A DNA stretch of 64,000 nucleotides from Dimorphilus gyrociliatus (GCA_904063045.1 CAJFCJ010000020.1:1542916-1606915); one strand, 5' to 3'; shown: positions 1 to 13,127, numbered from the stretch's first letter. The notes: a model not told the origin generated them from the letters alone. Translations and numbers: made by a program.

Positions 1-3000
1 CGGGAGAGGGTTCTCTTGCTCCAGTAAAGATTAAAGGAACTTTGTTATTGGGCCACATGTCATTGATCAATCTGTTGAAGTTATTTGTAAATTAAATGAT
101 TTATTATAAAGTTTTCATTAAAATATAAACCTACCGTATGAGCATGAGTGTATTCTTTTCATTGTCAATACAAGGCATAAATGAGTTTCTTATTGCAATT
201 ACTATTGCCTCATCTTCATCTTCTCCGTTAAACTCTTCCAACAAGATACCTGCTTCCATAGCTATTGCTTTCAGAGCTAGCTGTGACGGTCTAATATCAT
301 CTATTAAGTCTCTTATCAGTTCTAATAGATTGGTTGTCTTTCTCGCCAATTGCGAGGCATTTTCAAAACCCTGAGATGTTAAAAGAACTTCTGTGTATAG
401 TCGTAGATTTGGCGGAACAAGTGATACCACTCTAAAATGATCCAAAAGCTCAGCTGGAAGTGGAACAACTTTTGGAGCTGAAATATTTTTTCCAGGTGGT
501 AGACCAAGAACAGATGATTTGTCGAATACTTTTTTTGTGTCCATAAGAGCGAAGCATGCTCCTAGTTTATTAAATGGTACATCCATTGATTCAATGTGGA
601 CACTTGACTTTTCCTCTTTGTATGCTTCTCTTATAGCATCAAGTAACTGGGCAAACGTTGCTAGAACGGGAACAGGTATAAGATTGATTTTATTCCAAGC
701 CATCCACGCTCCTGCACCACAAAAACCCTTGAAAACATTATATAACAGAGCAGAAGTGGTGTCTGAACAACAACTCATAACATAAAGAGGTCTGCCAAGA
801 GATCTTGCCAATTCCGTAACTGTTTCTAGCTTTCCGGACCCCTCTTCACCAATTAACAGTCCACCAAGTTGCCCTGCTATGGCTTGAGCCATATGAAGAA
901 ACACCCTCTCGGTGTGAGGAGTTAAAATTTGCCTTTGAGCTGAGCCCATGTATTCAAATCCATATTCTAATTCAACATCGTGAACTCTAATGACAACTGA
1001 ACGGTTTCCTTCGTTGAAGGAATACAAGAATTGAGATGTCCAAAGGAAAGAGTTATTTATATTTGAGTTTCCTGCTTTTTGTTCTTCTTTTATTCTTTCA
1101 AGGAGATTTTTATGATGAGTTAATAAAGCAATTATGGACTGAATTTTATGTAACTGAGCTGGCAATAGCATTAATTTAATTTCTTTATCATCAATAACTT
1201 CCTCTTCTTCCTCGTTGTCCTTTTCAGAAATAAGAGGAGGTTCTAATGCTGTAAGAGTCATAGTTGTTTCGCCTTTTTCAGGCGACTTTTTAGACTTTTC
1301 TTCACCTTCTGGATCTTCTTTTTCTTCATTTTCTTCCTGCTTTTCTTCTTGATCTTTAGCCTCTTCCTGCTCCCTTTTAGCTCTCTCTTCTTCACCTTCC
1401 GCTCCCTTAAGCATAAGAACAGTGTGGCGGATATTCTCTTCAACTAAAGTTAAAGATTCATCAATACTATCCGGTTTACCTCCGTCCAAATTCTCCACAG
1501 TTTCGGTGGCTGATTGAGATAATTCTATCAACTTGGAGAGGTATATAATTTCTGTAACATGATTTAGTAACAAAGAACCAGCCTCTTCTACTTCTGGTTC
1601 TTCTTCTTTTTCCTCAATGGCAGGAGTCTTTTGACCAGTTGTTGGAGTTTTTTGACCAGTTGCGGGAGTCTTCCTTCCCGCTGCCGTACTTGCTCTTCCA
1701 GCAGTACTCGATCTGCCAATGGCTGGAGGTGGCACTGTTTGAATTATTTTCTTTTTCTTAGGTCTAATTCGTCTAAATTCTGGAATTGGTTCCAGTTGAA
1801 GAGCTGTAACCATTTGGCCAACAAGACTCTTTCTCATTCCCTTAAATAATTGTAGTAACCAAGTTTCAACTGGAGAATCAGTTAAAACTGGTTTTTCTAT
1901 GGGTAAGCGCTCACCAAGAGCAGATAAAACAGACGTTATTTTCGATCCAAATTTATCTTCATCTGTAAGAATTTCGTGTTCAATTCCACCAATTCCTTCA
2001 AATAGTTTGTTAAGATATTTAGCAGCTTCGGAAACATCATAACCATTGGCAACAATATGAAAGACATCCGGAAGAGAAAGGAAAAAAAACCTTGGAAATT
2101 TTTGACGCCTCCTCTCGATATGTCTCAACAGAGCGTTATAGCATTTTTCAAAAGTGTTAACAAGCCTTTCAAGTAAGCTTGCAACATGTTTACGTTCGCA
2201 ACATTGTAAGACATTCGAATTCTTTTCCGTTGCTTTCATCAATAATCTAAAATCTTTACTTGCTGTTGCGAAATGTGCTGAATCAGTCGGTAAAGCAGTT
2301 CGAACATCTTGAGAGGAATAAGCTTCCTCCAATTCGACCCAGTATTTTTGGGCTTTTAGCCAATCAGAAAGTACCGATTCAATTGTATGAAGGCGGCGTT
2401 GCCACTTGAGGACCTCATCAAGAAAGCTACCAGCAGCAGAGGATGTTTGCATAGCTTGTAAAGACACTTGATGATTTTCCAATTCATCTAGTATTGGATC
2501 AGTATTGGTGAGTAAGTATACAGCTCCAGTATCCTAAAATTATTGATAGGTAAGAATTTAACAAATTAAATGAGATTTATCTATAAACTTACGTCAACAT
2601 TTAGCATAGAAGCAGGTAAAGATGATACAGAAGCCTTTCGCATTCTAGAGGCTGTTGTACCAGACATTCGTGAATATTGTCTTGATCCTCTCTCAGGTTG
2701 TGAAACTTCACTAAAAGTATCACCTTCTCTATTATTAGATTCTTTGGTCGACGATTCATAATGAGCAATAAGTGCTCGATTTCTAGCATGTTCTTTTAAT
2801 TCTAATAATTTACCTAACCAAATTTCCTCATACGTTTTCAATGTCTTCTCAACTGTGAGATCTTTCACAGCTCTTTGGACAATAGCACGAACATCTTCTG
2901 AATGTCTGTGTAAATTCATACCTAACAATTCACCAAATGTCATTTTCTTCAATTTTTCATTGTCAACCTATCAAAAATTAAATAAATTATATTCCTATAT

Positions 3001-6000
3001 AAAAATTGTACTAAAGTTACATGAAGAGCTCCTCCTGTAACTCGAACAAGTTGTTTCCAATGTCTAGTTCTCATAGCTGGATTGCCTAATAGTTCAACAA
3101 GTGGGAGACCGGCATGAACATTTGAAACATTTTCGTGAAGCCCCACATAAACGTCCCAGGCAAACACATCATCAGGTAAATTGTGAATAAGTTCCATTTG
3201 TTTAGTAATTTCATTATGCAATAGTTGAGTATCAACTTTAGTCCAACGTAATTTTTTCCATTCATTTTGCTCTTCTTCAATACTTTTTACCCTTTTCCAT
3301 ACAATTCTCAAGTTATTTAATAAGGTAGAACAGTTCGGTATTATTTGAAAATTTACAACATCACTTTCAAGTAATTGCTGCAATTCCTGCAGATCGGATG
3401 CTTCTTTTTCTAAGAGATCCGCTCTCATAGTTAATCTATAATTCAATTGATAAAATTTAGGATAAAACAATGATCATGTTAAAATAAAATGATCTAATTA
3501 CCTATCAACAGTTTTCAAAGCATCATCAAAGTGAATTTCTCGATGATAGACGTCACTTGCTAAAATATCTCTTTGGAGACTTTTTAGCTTTTCAGAGAAA
3601 ACATTTAAGTCTTCCGTAATGATTGTAGATTGCTGTTGAATTCTTGGTCCAAGTCTTTGTTTGGCCAGAGAAACTTTCGTCTTCAGGCTGGCCCAACGAG
3701 ATGGTGCTGCCTCAAACAAGTCAAAAGTTGGTTTCGGTAGATGATAACCATACTTTTTCACCAATAAAACGGTTCTATGCATTGCTGCAAATTTTGCATC
3801 CATATCTGCCTGTTTTGCTGCAACGCTATTGAACAATCTCATTAGTTTCATAAAAGAGTTTGTGTCCGATTCTTCGCCCGAAATTGCTTCAATTTCTGGC
3901 TCTATCCTACATAGCCATTCATCCAGTTCCATTAGCATAGTTGACACCTGATTGACGAGATAAGAAACAAAAATCCACATCCATTTTGATGCTAGTGTTA
4001 ACAAGACTTGTTTTATAGGTCTCATGTCAACTTCTATGAATCCGATAGATTCGCTATCAGATATTCTAGAAATTTCATCCTTGGCTGTTCTATGCATATC
4101 TATCTCAGTATCAAACTGATCCAAAGTTGGCACTTGAGGATTATCTTTTGATAAGAAAGCTTGTTCTCCTGTACCTATAAGACCTGACTCGACAATAGAA
4201 GAAGTTGACGATGTTGATCTTACTGCAAGTCTCACCGAACTAGATGCTGAAAGTACTCTTCTTGCCGAACCTTCCCTCCTAACATTTGGATGAATGTCTC
4301 CTTTTAGGAATTCCTTGAACGTTTCATGAACGTCTTGCATCCAAAGGAACGAAAACTGATTGAATGTTGCTTGCAATTTTGAGCATTCATCGCAGTTGTC
4401 TCTAACAATTCTCTTAATTTGACTTATCTTACTTTGCAGATCCGAATCGTGTCTTATAAAGTCTTCAAATGTATGTTCTCGGTCACTAAGCATGTAAACG
4501 TATGATCCTCTTTCTAGGTAGGATTCAATCCAAGAGTTTATTGTTTCAGGCACACTTTTTGAAGCAGTTGCAACATCCAAAGGAGGTCTAAAAGCTACCT
4601 GATTATCAATTAATTCTAATCTGATAGATATAACTGGAGCTCCTATAACATCAGGTTCACAGCACATTGCAAATTCAGTAATCATGGCTTTAATGCTACA
4701 ATCACATGCAGCTTTTAGTCCGTTAAGTACCTGAGTATCTATAAAATCAACGTAAGCTTGCCACGCGGGAGACGCTTCGCTTATTTGAACTACTTCAAAT
4801 GATTCTTTAAGAAGGGCATGAATTTTCATACCTCCGGTAACTATAGAACTCCTTGCAGAATCGCTTATATGGGATTGTTTAGAAACAAGATAATCGACAC
4901 TTAAAGCTTCAGGATCTCTATCACTAAAAACATCTAAAGATAATCCAAGCCAACTGGTGGTTATGTCGATGACAGCTTCATAGTTGCTCTCAACTATATC
5001 CAAAACATCATGAAATTGATGACAAACGAGGCTAGTTGCATCTTCAATATAATCGGCACTCTGAACTGTCCTCCAAGTATACGAATGAAGACCGTCTTCA
5101 AGGATTCCATCAATTTTCGTTAATGTCCTCTCCATCAAAGATTTTGTTTGGGGTGTCAACATTTTCATGGCAGAATTATACTTTGATGAAATGGTATGTA
5201 GTCTTGTGGCTGTTAAAGATAGTTCAGATGCGTCAACATCTCTAACAAGATGACGTATATGTCTTGGTATCTTTAGATCTAATGGACTACTAGTCAGATG
5301 TTTAACTTCTCTCAACAATTTTAACAATGTAGGATCAAGATTTACATGAATCATTAATGGTCGATCTAATTCATCATCTTCAAATGGGTCGGTACGGAGA
5401 AGTGGTTCGCGAAGGCGTTCAGCTAATTCCTTGGAAATACGTTCCTCCCAATCTTTTGCAGTATCTGCTTCATATTTCTCAATATCATTGATAAGATCAT
5501 TATAAGCGTCACGCAAAGCCCATCCCGAATCTCCATTTAAGACATGAGAGCATACACGACGCATTCTCGACATTGGTTCTTGAATTCTCTGCCTAATAGC
5601 CCATGCCCAGAGTAAACTTGAAGAGGTTTTAGGCGTGTTAACATGCTGAGGAGGATTATCTTTGTTAGCTTGGAACATTTCTTTCACATTAATTAATTCA
5701 TCTGTTAAACTTCTTGCAAGTGTTTCATCTTTATCCTGAAAAAAAATCGAATCAAATTAAATATTAACATTATACCAATTCTTAAGTTTCACATACTTTC
5801 AATTCTAGTCGAACGTGTTCTCTTTCACTAACTCCTTCAAATACTTCTAATAATCTCAGTTGAGCGTATAAAGTGGGGCAGTGTAAGAAGGCTGATCGAA
5901 GAACACTGGCTAATTTTCTCTCTAGATCTCTAACGCTCATTCGTAAATGGAAGAAAGCTTTGTTGAATGTTGGTGAAAAAGTATCAAGAACATCGTCGAC

Positions 6001-8398
6001 TTTTGAGAAGAACTCGTTGGTTGATTCGACATATCTCTCATGTATTTCTTTAACGAGTGCGTCCAGAGACCTACTTCCGGCACCTCCAACTTTGGCAGCA
6101 TCAGCTAAAAGTGAGAAATGTCTTGTTGTTTGAACCAATTCGAGCACGTCATTACATCTTTCCATGAAAGCGTTGAGATTGGAGAAGCATGGGGCGTTTC
6201 TTGGCGGCCAAGGAGAGTCCGATTTTGTATCATTGTCTCCTGTTTTTGATTTTTCCTCTGAAAATAATCAATTACACGATATTTATTAAATCATAGATAA
6301 ATCAAAGCAACACTCAATTTTACCTCTTCCGCTATTGAAGCTTGGTTTATAAGCATGTGGTCCGTACATCTTGGTTGTAAAGAGGCCACTAGATAGGGAT
6401 GGTCTGAATACGTAATCGTCTTTTCTTTGTAGTTTGTTTCGTTCATTTATTTCATGTGCTCGGTCCCTCTCATCTAGGTATTTACCTCTCCAGGAAGCAC
6501 AGACGCGAAGGGCAGAGCTCAACTTGGAATGAGATGTAACAGGATCCTTAAGAACTTCTTGCCCAACGATACATCTAGCCCTAATAACAACATGATTAGA
6601 GATTAGAGTTAGCAAATGCTGGAGTCTTTCGGGGGCATGGTAGTAGGGCGAGTTTTGCCAAATTAACAAAAGAACATGCATTGAGGGTGCCGCCAATTTC
6701 ATTAATCGATCCACATTTTCACAAGAATCGAGTTCAAGCACCCAACGTTTTATGGTGTGGAGTAGAGTTAGATTTTCTGTAACAAAATGAAAGTGCCCTT
6801 CCATTTCCTCTTGAACTCCAGCAAAGGAGTGTGCGTAAACGCTCTGGGCTTGGAAAAGATTATGAAGAATGTCCACACCCATTGATCCTTTTAGTTGGTC
6901 ATTTATTGATTGCAGGAGACGTAATTTATTTTGCCAAAATCTAATCTCATCAAGAATTGTTGGTAAGTTATGCTTTGAGCTTACCTCCATGACTGCATCT
7001 TGCTTCAATACAGCCTGTATAACACAATAGACAAAAGATATTACTTTTGTTTTAAAATTTGACTCTTATTTAAGTTCATACAAACATGAATTTGTTTCAT
7101 CCAGAGTATAACTGTGGATTCTAATACATGGATAACAGCCAGTCTTCTATTCGGATTTGCCGCCGCCTCTTGAAGAACGGATATGGATGGCAATGGTAGA
7201 TAGATTTCACCCAACGAATGGCCTTGGGCTATTTCAACATGAGCCATAAGCCTATGAAGCACATCTAATAGTTTATCAGCATTAACTCCAAGATCGTTAG
7301 CATTTTTCGCATCCGAACATAGCAGTGGAAGAAATACTTCACGGCAGAGCATCTCGACATGTTCCAATGAATTAGGTGAGCAGTCCATAAACATTATTTC
7401 ATTATCTAAATTATGCTTTGTAATAGTAACGCCTGTACTAGCTTTCAGGAAAAATATTGCCTTATTTTGTATAGAATTTGGAGGATTGAGAGATGCTATC
7501 AATTTTTTATTAGGCCTAGTGACTACGAATAGTTTTCGGATGTCTTCATTGGTAAAAAATGTATGGAAAGCTAACCTGTGAAATTGAACATTTGCATTAA
7601 AATATGATGATAGATTAAAGAGGTAAAAATTGGGGAAGGAAAGTCCCCATTGATTTGAATTTGATAGAATAAAGATTCAATGGGAATAGGAACTTTAAAC
7701 TCAATTAGATCTATTTCCCAAACCGAATTAACTAATTTGCCATTTGACTAGAGGTCTAAAGTCACTATTTAATTACTATAAATTAATAATCTAAATAAGA
7801 AACCTGAATTCAAAAATAATGAAAGCCCATTGACTATCTTGATAAAATAAAAGTCAAATTATATATTTATAATTAACGGTCCATTTCCCCATCTTCTTGA
7901 AATCTATAATTATTTAGACCAGAATGAAAAATAACAAAAATAGATATTTAGATTTAATTAAGGTATTCTTTTTTAGAATCAAAAAATTCGATTTTTTTTC
8001 CCTTAACATTCTAATAGGTTTATTTTCCCCTTTATATTTCTATATTTATAGATATTTTAGAGAAATGTATAAACTTATCCTTATTTAAATCAATTAGTTA
8101 GAAATTTAATATTCAATTATTCTGTATTCACTAGTAAATTCATTAATTTAATTTTTTTTTTAAAGAATTTTACTGCATAGGTGCCCCGTCTATAATTTTC
8201 GGCTGCTACAAAATAAAACTTAGGCCTACTTTAATGACAACCAAGGTAAAATTAAATAAGTATAGATTTTTGATAATATCCTTACCGATTATCATCATCA
8301 GCGATCATATTTTTAAGTTCTTCATTCCTTGGTTTCAGGGAAGAGGCTATCCTTGCCTCTAACCATTTGATTTTTTCGTCAACTTCCAAAGTAGACAT
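1..8398 (-). CDS. Dynein heavy chain, DNHD1-like, N-terminal half (partial)
   Basis: Multi-exon gene whose C-terminal part lies beyond the left edge. Exon 1 begins at the ATG at 8398 (MSTLEVDEKI) and ends near 8287. A 0.7 kb intron follows, then exon 2 (7575-7086), and exons at about 7015-6330, 6260-5800, 5735-3500, 3436-3020, 2970-2595 and 2535-135. The last visible exon starts near 90. The order is the dynein tail (DHC_N1-like; LHRLM and LPLP blocks in exon 2), the linker (DHC_N2-like; DHQV/NHQVSLQAM, WLKAQKYW near 2480-2340), then AAA1. An acidic Glu/Lys-rich insert (about 1200-1620) and a KTPATGQ repeat interrupt the linker. AAA1 aligns well (LTPHTERVF, FKGF) but its P-loop reads GEEGSGKL and its Walker B position reads AWNKIN, so the Asp-Glu pair is missing. 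This suggests the non-canonical DNHD1 group rather than a motor DNAH. Family certain, subfamily inferred. Confidence 0.88.
1623..1672 (-). repeat. Coding 21-base tandem repeat (KTPATGQ units)
   Basis: Two near-identical 21-base units, plus a partial one, encode successive KTPATGQ and KTPTTGQ heptapeptides in the dynein heavy chain, just before its acidic insert. The phase is kept, so the repeat lengthens a disordered linker without breaking the frame. Confidence 0.7.
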
Positions 8399-8989
8399 AA
8401 CGAGTATAATATTTGATAAACGAAATTAAAAAACTCTAATGATAATCATAAATATTCTTAGTATTCATAAGAAAGTTTGATTTATTCGAAAAATATATTT
8501 ATTGCTAAAATAATCAACAATCTTTTTCAAATTCCAGTAAAATTCATCGCCATGTTGTTAGTTGCGGCGTTGTTATGGGGACGATCTAGGCCTGATCATA
8601 GAAATAAAATACGGTCGTCTTTCTTTTGTTGTCCCCCTAATAGATATTTATGTTTAAAATATGATGTTTAGAGGCTAAAAAATATTTAATAAAAAAATAT
8701 AAATATATTATTAAAATAATAGTGAAATGAAATAGATCCAAAGATACGTTTACAGTACTGCATTTGAGCAATCAACCATAGTAGGCCTAATATTCAATAC
8801 ATCTTGTCTTAATACTAGTAAATAATTATTTTTATCTTTAAATGATTAAGTAAGTAAAAATGAGGATTACATCATTATTTATAATTATAATGGCAGTACA
8901 AATAAAAAATGGAGCATTATCGATATAATTTACAATTTTGTTTTTGATTCTCCTATATCATATATAATAAGTTATTTGCTTATTACAGG
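8399..8989. other. Head-to-head intergenic region, dynein/p38-like
   Basis: AT-rich gap between two divergent start codons. It holds one exact TAGGCCTA (8782-8789) and one near match (around 8586). A TTATTACAG splice-acceptor-like sequence ends one base before the kinase ATG, so a 5' UTR intron is likely here. The short open frames in this gap have no recognisable content. Confidence 0.5.
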
Positions 8990-10042
8990 ATGGGTGATGA
9001 ATATTACTCAACTGTTGTTGATTCGTTCCCATGGACTATTAGGAGGTGCTATTATGATTTAGAAAAAATAGGTTGTAGTTCTCAAAGTCTTGTTTGTTTA
9101 GCGTCTAATGGTCATTTTGGTAAAGTTGCTGTTAAGAAACTAATTAAACCGTTTGATTCGGAAAGCTGTGCTAAAAGATCTTGGAGAGAAATTGTTATTC
9201 ATAAACATTTAGCGAAATCTTCCCATCCACATATCATAGGTCTCATAGAGAGTTTTACTCCCGATTCAGGCCTAGAGTTATTTAATAATGTATATATTGT
9301 CACCGAATATATTGGCAAAGATTTAGAACAAGCTCTTAAGAAGGTTGGGAAATATGATGAAACAGACGCTTTAAAAATCATTGGCCAAGTTTTGAGTGCC
9401 TTGGCCTATTTACATTCTGCAGGTATATTACATAGAGATCTTAAGCCAAGTAATATTGCCATAAGTGATAATTGCTATGTAAAACTTTTGGATTTCGGTC
9501 TGTCAAGAACAAGCGCTAGTGAAATGTCTGGCTACGTAATAACGAGACCTTACAGAGCTCCAGAGGTAATATGCAATTGGACGCATTATAAGTCAAACGT
9601 AGACGTTTGGAGTGCTGGTTGCATTCTAGCTGAGATGCTTACCGGCGAAATTCTATTTAGAGGAGACACTTTAGTAAAGCATTTCCAAAATATTATAAAA
9701 TTCGTTGGTAAACCAAACGAAACAGTACTTTCTAAAATAATATCTATAAATGCAAGAGAATACATAAAAACACTTCCCGATGAACCACCAGTCAATATGA
9801 ATGAATATTTTCATGGAAAACATTACCTTGTAATTGAATTACTCAAAGAAATGCTAAACTTTGATTCCGAAACAAGAACTTCAGCAGTCGATACACTTAA
9901 TCATAAAAGCTTCGACTATTTCAAAGCAAAAGCCTATCAGGCGACTAAAAATTTCTCTTGCCCTATATTAGATTGTCAACTGGAAGAACAATCTAAAAGT
10001 ATTGATGACTGGAAAGAACTAGTTTGGAATATCTGTCAATAA
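8990..10042 (+). CDS. Divergent intronless p38 MAPK-like kinase, copy 1
   Basis: A single-exon 350-residue serine/threonine kinase, close to the usual p38 length of about 360. It has the VAVK lysine (K49), alpha-C glutamate (about E67), Thr gatekeeper (T105), HRD (148-150) and DFG (168-170), so the catalytic residues are present. The activation loop reads EMSGYVITRPYRAPE: S180-G181-Y182 occupy the place of the p38 TGY dual-phosphorylation motif, and Pro replaces the Trp of TRWYRAPE. The C-terminal DDWKELVW resembles the p38 tail. The glycine-rich loop is eroded (GCSSQSLV, losing the second and third glycines). One-residue spacing in the loop fits p38 rather than ERK or JNK by established family rules. 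It probably acts in stress or immune MAPK signalling, but its substrates cannot be read from sequence. A paralogue lies at 13128-14279, on the other side of the SAPCD gene. Confidence 0.88.
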   Translation: MGDEYYSTVVDSFPWTIRRCYYDLEKIGCSSQSLVCLASNGHFGKVAVKKLIKPFDSESCAKRSWREIVIHKHLAKSSHPHIIGLIESFTPDSGLELFNNVYIVTEYIGKDLEQALKKVGKYDETDALKIIGQVLSALAYLHSAGILHRDLKPSNIAISDNCYVKLLDFGLSRTSASEMSGYVITRPYRAPEVICNWTHYKSNVDVWSAGCILAEMLTGEILFRGDTLVKHFQNIIKFVGKPNETVLSKIISINAREYIKTLPDEPPVNMNEYFHGKHYLVIELLKEMLNFDSETRTSAVDTLNHKSFDYFKAKAYQATKNFSCPILDCQLEEQSKSIDDWKELVWNICQ

Positions 10043-10231
10043 AAAATTTCAGTCCTTAATCTCTTTCACTAATAGATAAAATAATAAGAAAATCATTAAG
10101 AAACAAGAAAGATTACTAACAAATTGACAAGAGAAAAACTATTGTATTTATATTAGAACAATAACAGTTATGTTTAAAATTTAAATCTGCTCACTTGATT
10201 GTTTGGAATGGTTTATCAATAATTATAAGGG

Positions 10232-10276
<45 letters not shown>

Positions 10277-10411
10277 ATAGAGGAAAGAATAACAACACAT
10301 TGATATTAGATAAAAAGATATTTTAAAAAAAAAAAACAGACAAAAAATTTCATAAAATCTAACAAAAACAAACTAAAGAAATGTGTTTAAAAAGTCTGAT
10401 AAAAACCTAAT
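10043..10411. other. Tail-to-tail gap, p38-like copy 1 / SAPCD gene
   Basis: AT-rich presumed 3' UTR sequence of the two convergent genes. It contains an AG microsatellite (10235-10273) and a short A-run. No coding sequence is supported. Confidence 0.5.
10235..10273 (+). repeat. (AG)n dinucleotide microsatellite
   Basis: About 19 uninterrupted AG units lie in the 3' region between the first kinase and the SAPCD gene. Confidence 0.95.
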
Positions 10412-12143
10412 TTACATAAATGTAGAATCGTCTAAGAATATACCTTTTCTACTACATGCTCTTGCCTCGAAAACGTCACGTATTAGAGTTTGTTTTTCAT
10501 TTTCTAGCTGTTCAACTTTTTCAGTCAATTTTTGCATTTGCTGTTTTTATTTTTTTTTAATAAAAAAAATTAGTTGTTAAAATATGAAATTAATAAAAAG
10601 TAGCAAAATGAATAAAACCTGTTCAATCTTATCTTTTTGAGATTTCAAAATTATATATTGATGATGATTATCGTTTGAGACATTATTGGCCTTGTTCGGT
10701 GTTTCGCTAAACGCTAAGTTCATATGTAACGGTAGACCCTGATTAAAAGAATTAAAAAAAAAAACAGGTATTTTAGTCAGCATGAGAAATAGATTTTTCT
10801 TATTTTATAATTGTAGAGATTTATATCAATGAGAAAAATTTCCTTATAGTATAAAATGAATATGCATGATTTCCTATTATTAGCTTAAATTTTAGTATTT
10901 TAATCCTATTCAATATCTAATACGATTAACTATTGAATCAAATATTAACCCAGTGGTAAAAAAGAAAGAAGATTGATATAATAACCTTTTCCGAGCTTAG
11001 TACAAGTGCTTCCAATTGTTGATTCAATTCTTGAATTCTTGCATTCTGTAACTTTAATCTATCTCTACAAGCCTCAATTGACCAATTTTCCTATTTAAAA
11101 GTATAAAAAGAAACTATTCATAATGAAATTGCAAAAAAAGCAATTGAATTTTGTAATAGATAAATACAAACCTTATTCTGTTCAAGACTACCTTGTTTAC
11201 TTTTAATATTTTCTATTTTTGATAAATACCATGATTTTGCTTTTTCAATCTTTTCTAAACCTTTTTCCAATGTTCTACGTTCTTCATCAAGTAATTGAGC
11301 TCTTCTTATCTATAAAATTCATATACACACTTTATTAGACGACTTATACGTACTTAATATAGACTTAATAGCAAAGCCATTTTATCTATATTACCATTCC
11401 ATGGTCGATATTTGAATCATCTCCTCCAACGGTATGTCTCCGAGATTCTCGTGATCTTCTATTCATATAGCTATTGCGGGAATTATTTCTAGGTAGAGTA
11501 CTTTTCATTGCGTGATCTGAAGATGAAAAAATTTCAGTTTATTCTTTAAAAGGTGTTTGAAATGCTTAAAATCAATATATATATTCTTTCTCTTACCAGG
11601 TACTTTAATTGAACTCATGCTTAAAGTTTTAGGAAATTTGGCATCAAACTGAGAGTTGAGAGGCATTGCAGCAAAATCTAAATTGTTGACGGTAGCTTGG
11701 TCACGTTGTCTATGATTATGAGTTAATTGATTACCACCCTTCGTCTTACTGTAGATCATAGAACTTTTGCTTTTTAAAGTTTGTGCATAAGTATTCTCTA
11801 CTGCTTTTTTCGTTTCCAAATCAGATTCGCTAAGAAAACTTTGAAATCCATATTTGACCGGTTCATTGGATTCTTCGTTGATCATTTTCTCTTTATGAAC
11901 TTCTTTAGCGCATACAACTTGTCTAAATGCTTTACATAAACTTTCAAATGTTAAAAAGCCGGCAGATGTAGCAAATTTTCGCAGTTGTATTGTAACAGTT
12001 TTGTCCCCATTCCATCTGGGGGAAATAGCGTCAACGTGAACAAAACCTGTTTTATCTTCATCCAATATCTCGAAAAGGACTCTAATTGATTGCACGAATT
12101 TTTCCGATAGTTTATCGGCAGATTGCAGTGCCTCACTATTCAT
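10412..12143 (-). CDS. Suppressor APC domain-containing protein (SAPCD1/2-like)
   Basis: Six exons were inferred: 12143-11597, about 11514-11398, 11310-11174, 11094-10989, 10738-10619 and 10535-10412. The N-terminal 75 residues form an EF-hand-like suppressor-APC domain (FVQSIRVLFEILDEDKTGFV, then PRWNGD, then GFLTFESL), which matches SAPCD2 closely. A disordered middle has a basic Ser/Arg stretch (RRSRESRRHTV) that could be phosphorylated. The last three exons encode a coiled coil (LDEERRTLEKGLEKIEKAK, LNQQLEAL, LTEKVEQLENEKQ). The stop is at 10412 after DDSTFM. In vertebrates SAPCD2 is cortical and tunes spindle orientation through the LGN/NuMA system; applying that role here is inference. 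The gene lies between the two intronless p38-like kinases and is transcribed opposite to both. Confidence 0.82.
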
Positions 12144-13127
12144 TTCCTACCCTTTTAATTCTTTAATTTGTAAACAAAATCTCCTAGTCCGCCATCTCAC
12201 TACAAGGTAATCGGAAAATTGTCCCTCAGCGAAATATTGAAAAAAAAATGAAAGCGGAATGGGAACCCATTTTTTCAAATACTCAAATCAATTGTATTGT
12301 CCTTTATTTGTCGGTTAACTTGAAATAAAATCAGCCTATTAATTTATATTTTCAATAAAAACGAAGTTCTTTTGCAATATAATCGTAAAGGTTAGAAAAA
12401 TACTAAAGTGAAAATGAGAATATCGATAAATGTTCATATTTAAAGAAGTACTCCACTCCTTGTCTATATACCCGACACAAAGTCAATATTTGATCATGTT
12501 CAATACAGTCCAATCTGTCTAGAAATTTTAAGCATGAAAACTTTAAAAATATGTAGATCATGAACTGGAAATACCGTAAAATTATATCAAAATAATTTCA
12601 TAGGTCTATAACACCTACACGATAAAACTGACAAATTAAATTAATAAGATAATAACGATTGAATTTGTTTAAACTATTCGTTGTGCAATGTTTCGAACAT
12701 TCGTATAGGAGGAAATACCATAACCATCATAAAATAGGAAGCTCATATTTATTACGTCAGCGAAAGTTATAAACGTAAATTTACTGCATTTAGAATAAAT
12801 CTTGTGTAGGAGGTCTCACGATAGGATAAGAGTGTTTTAAATAACAAACAAGTAAACTGTTAAGCAAAAAAACCAAAAAAATTCGCTTATCTGGTATTTC
12901 TTGAATGAAAGCGCTAGGTTTTTATCATTTTTCGTAGTAAATGAAATGACTCAATAGCTTCCGTTAGAAATAATTCTAGCTTTTTAAATCGAAAACTTCT
13001 GAAAGAAACTGTAATCTTAATAAACTATCATCACTTTATGATAAAACCCAAACTTAAATATAAAAAACAGTATTTATAACTTTGAAAAACCATAATTGTA
13101 TCGTAAACTTATGAATATTTATTAGAT
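12144..13127. other. Head-to-head intergenic region, SAPCD / p38-like copy 2
   Basis: About 1 kb of AT-rich DNA between divergent genes. A CCGCCATCT sequence just upstream of the SAPCD start (around 12190) resembles a YY1-type element. No coding potential, RNA gene or repeat was recognised. Confidence 0.45.

Noticed and set aside
8477-8671. Small 64-residue open frame upstream of the first kinase
   Set aside because: Hydrophobic and AT-driven with no recognisable motif; it lies in a presumed promoter.
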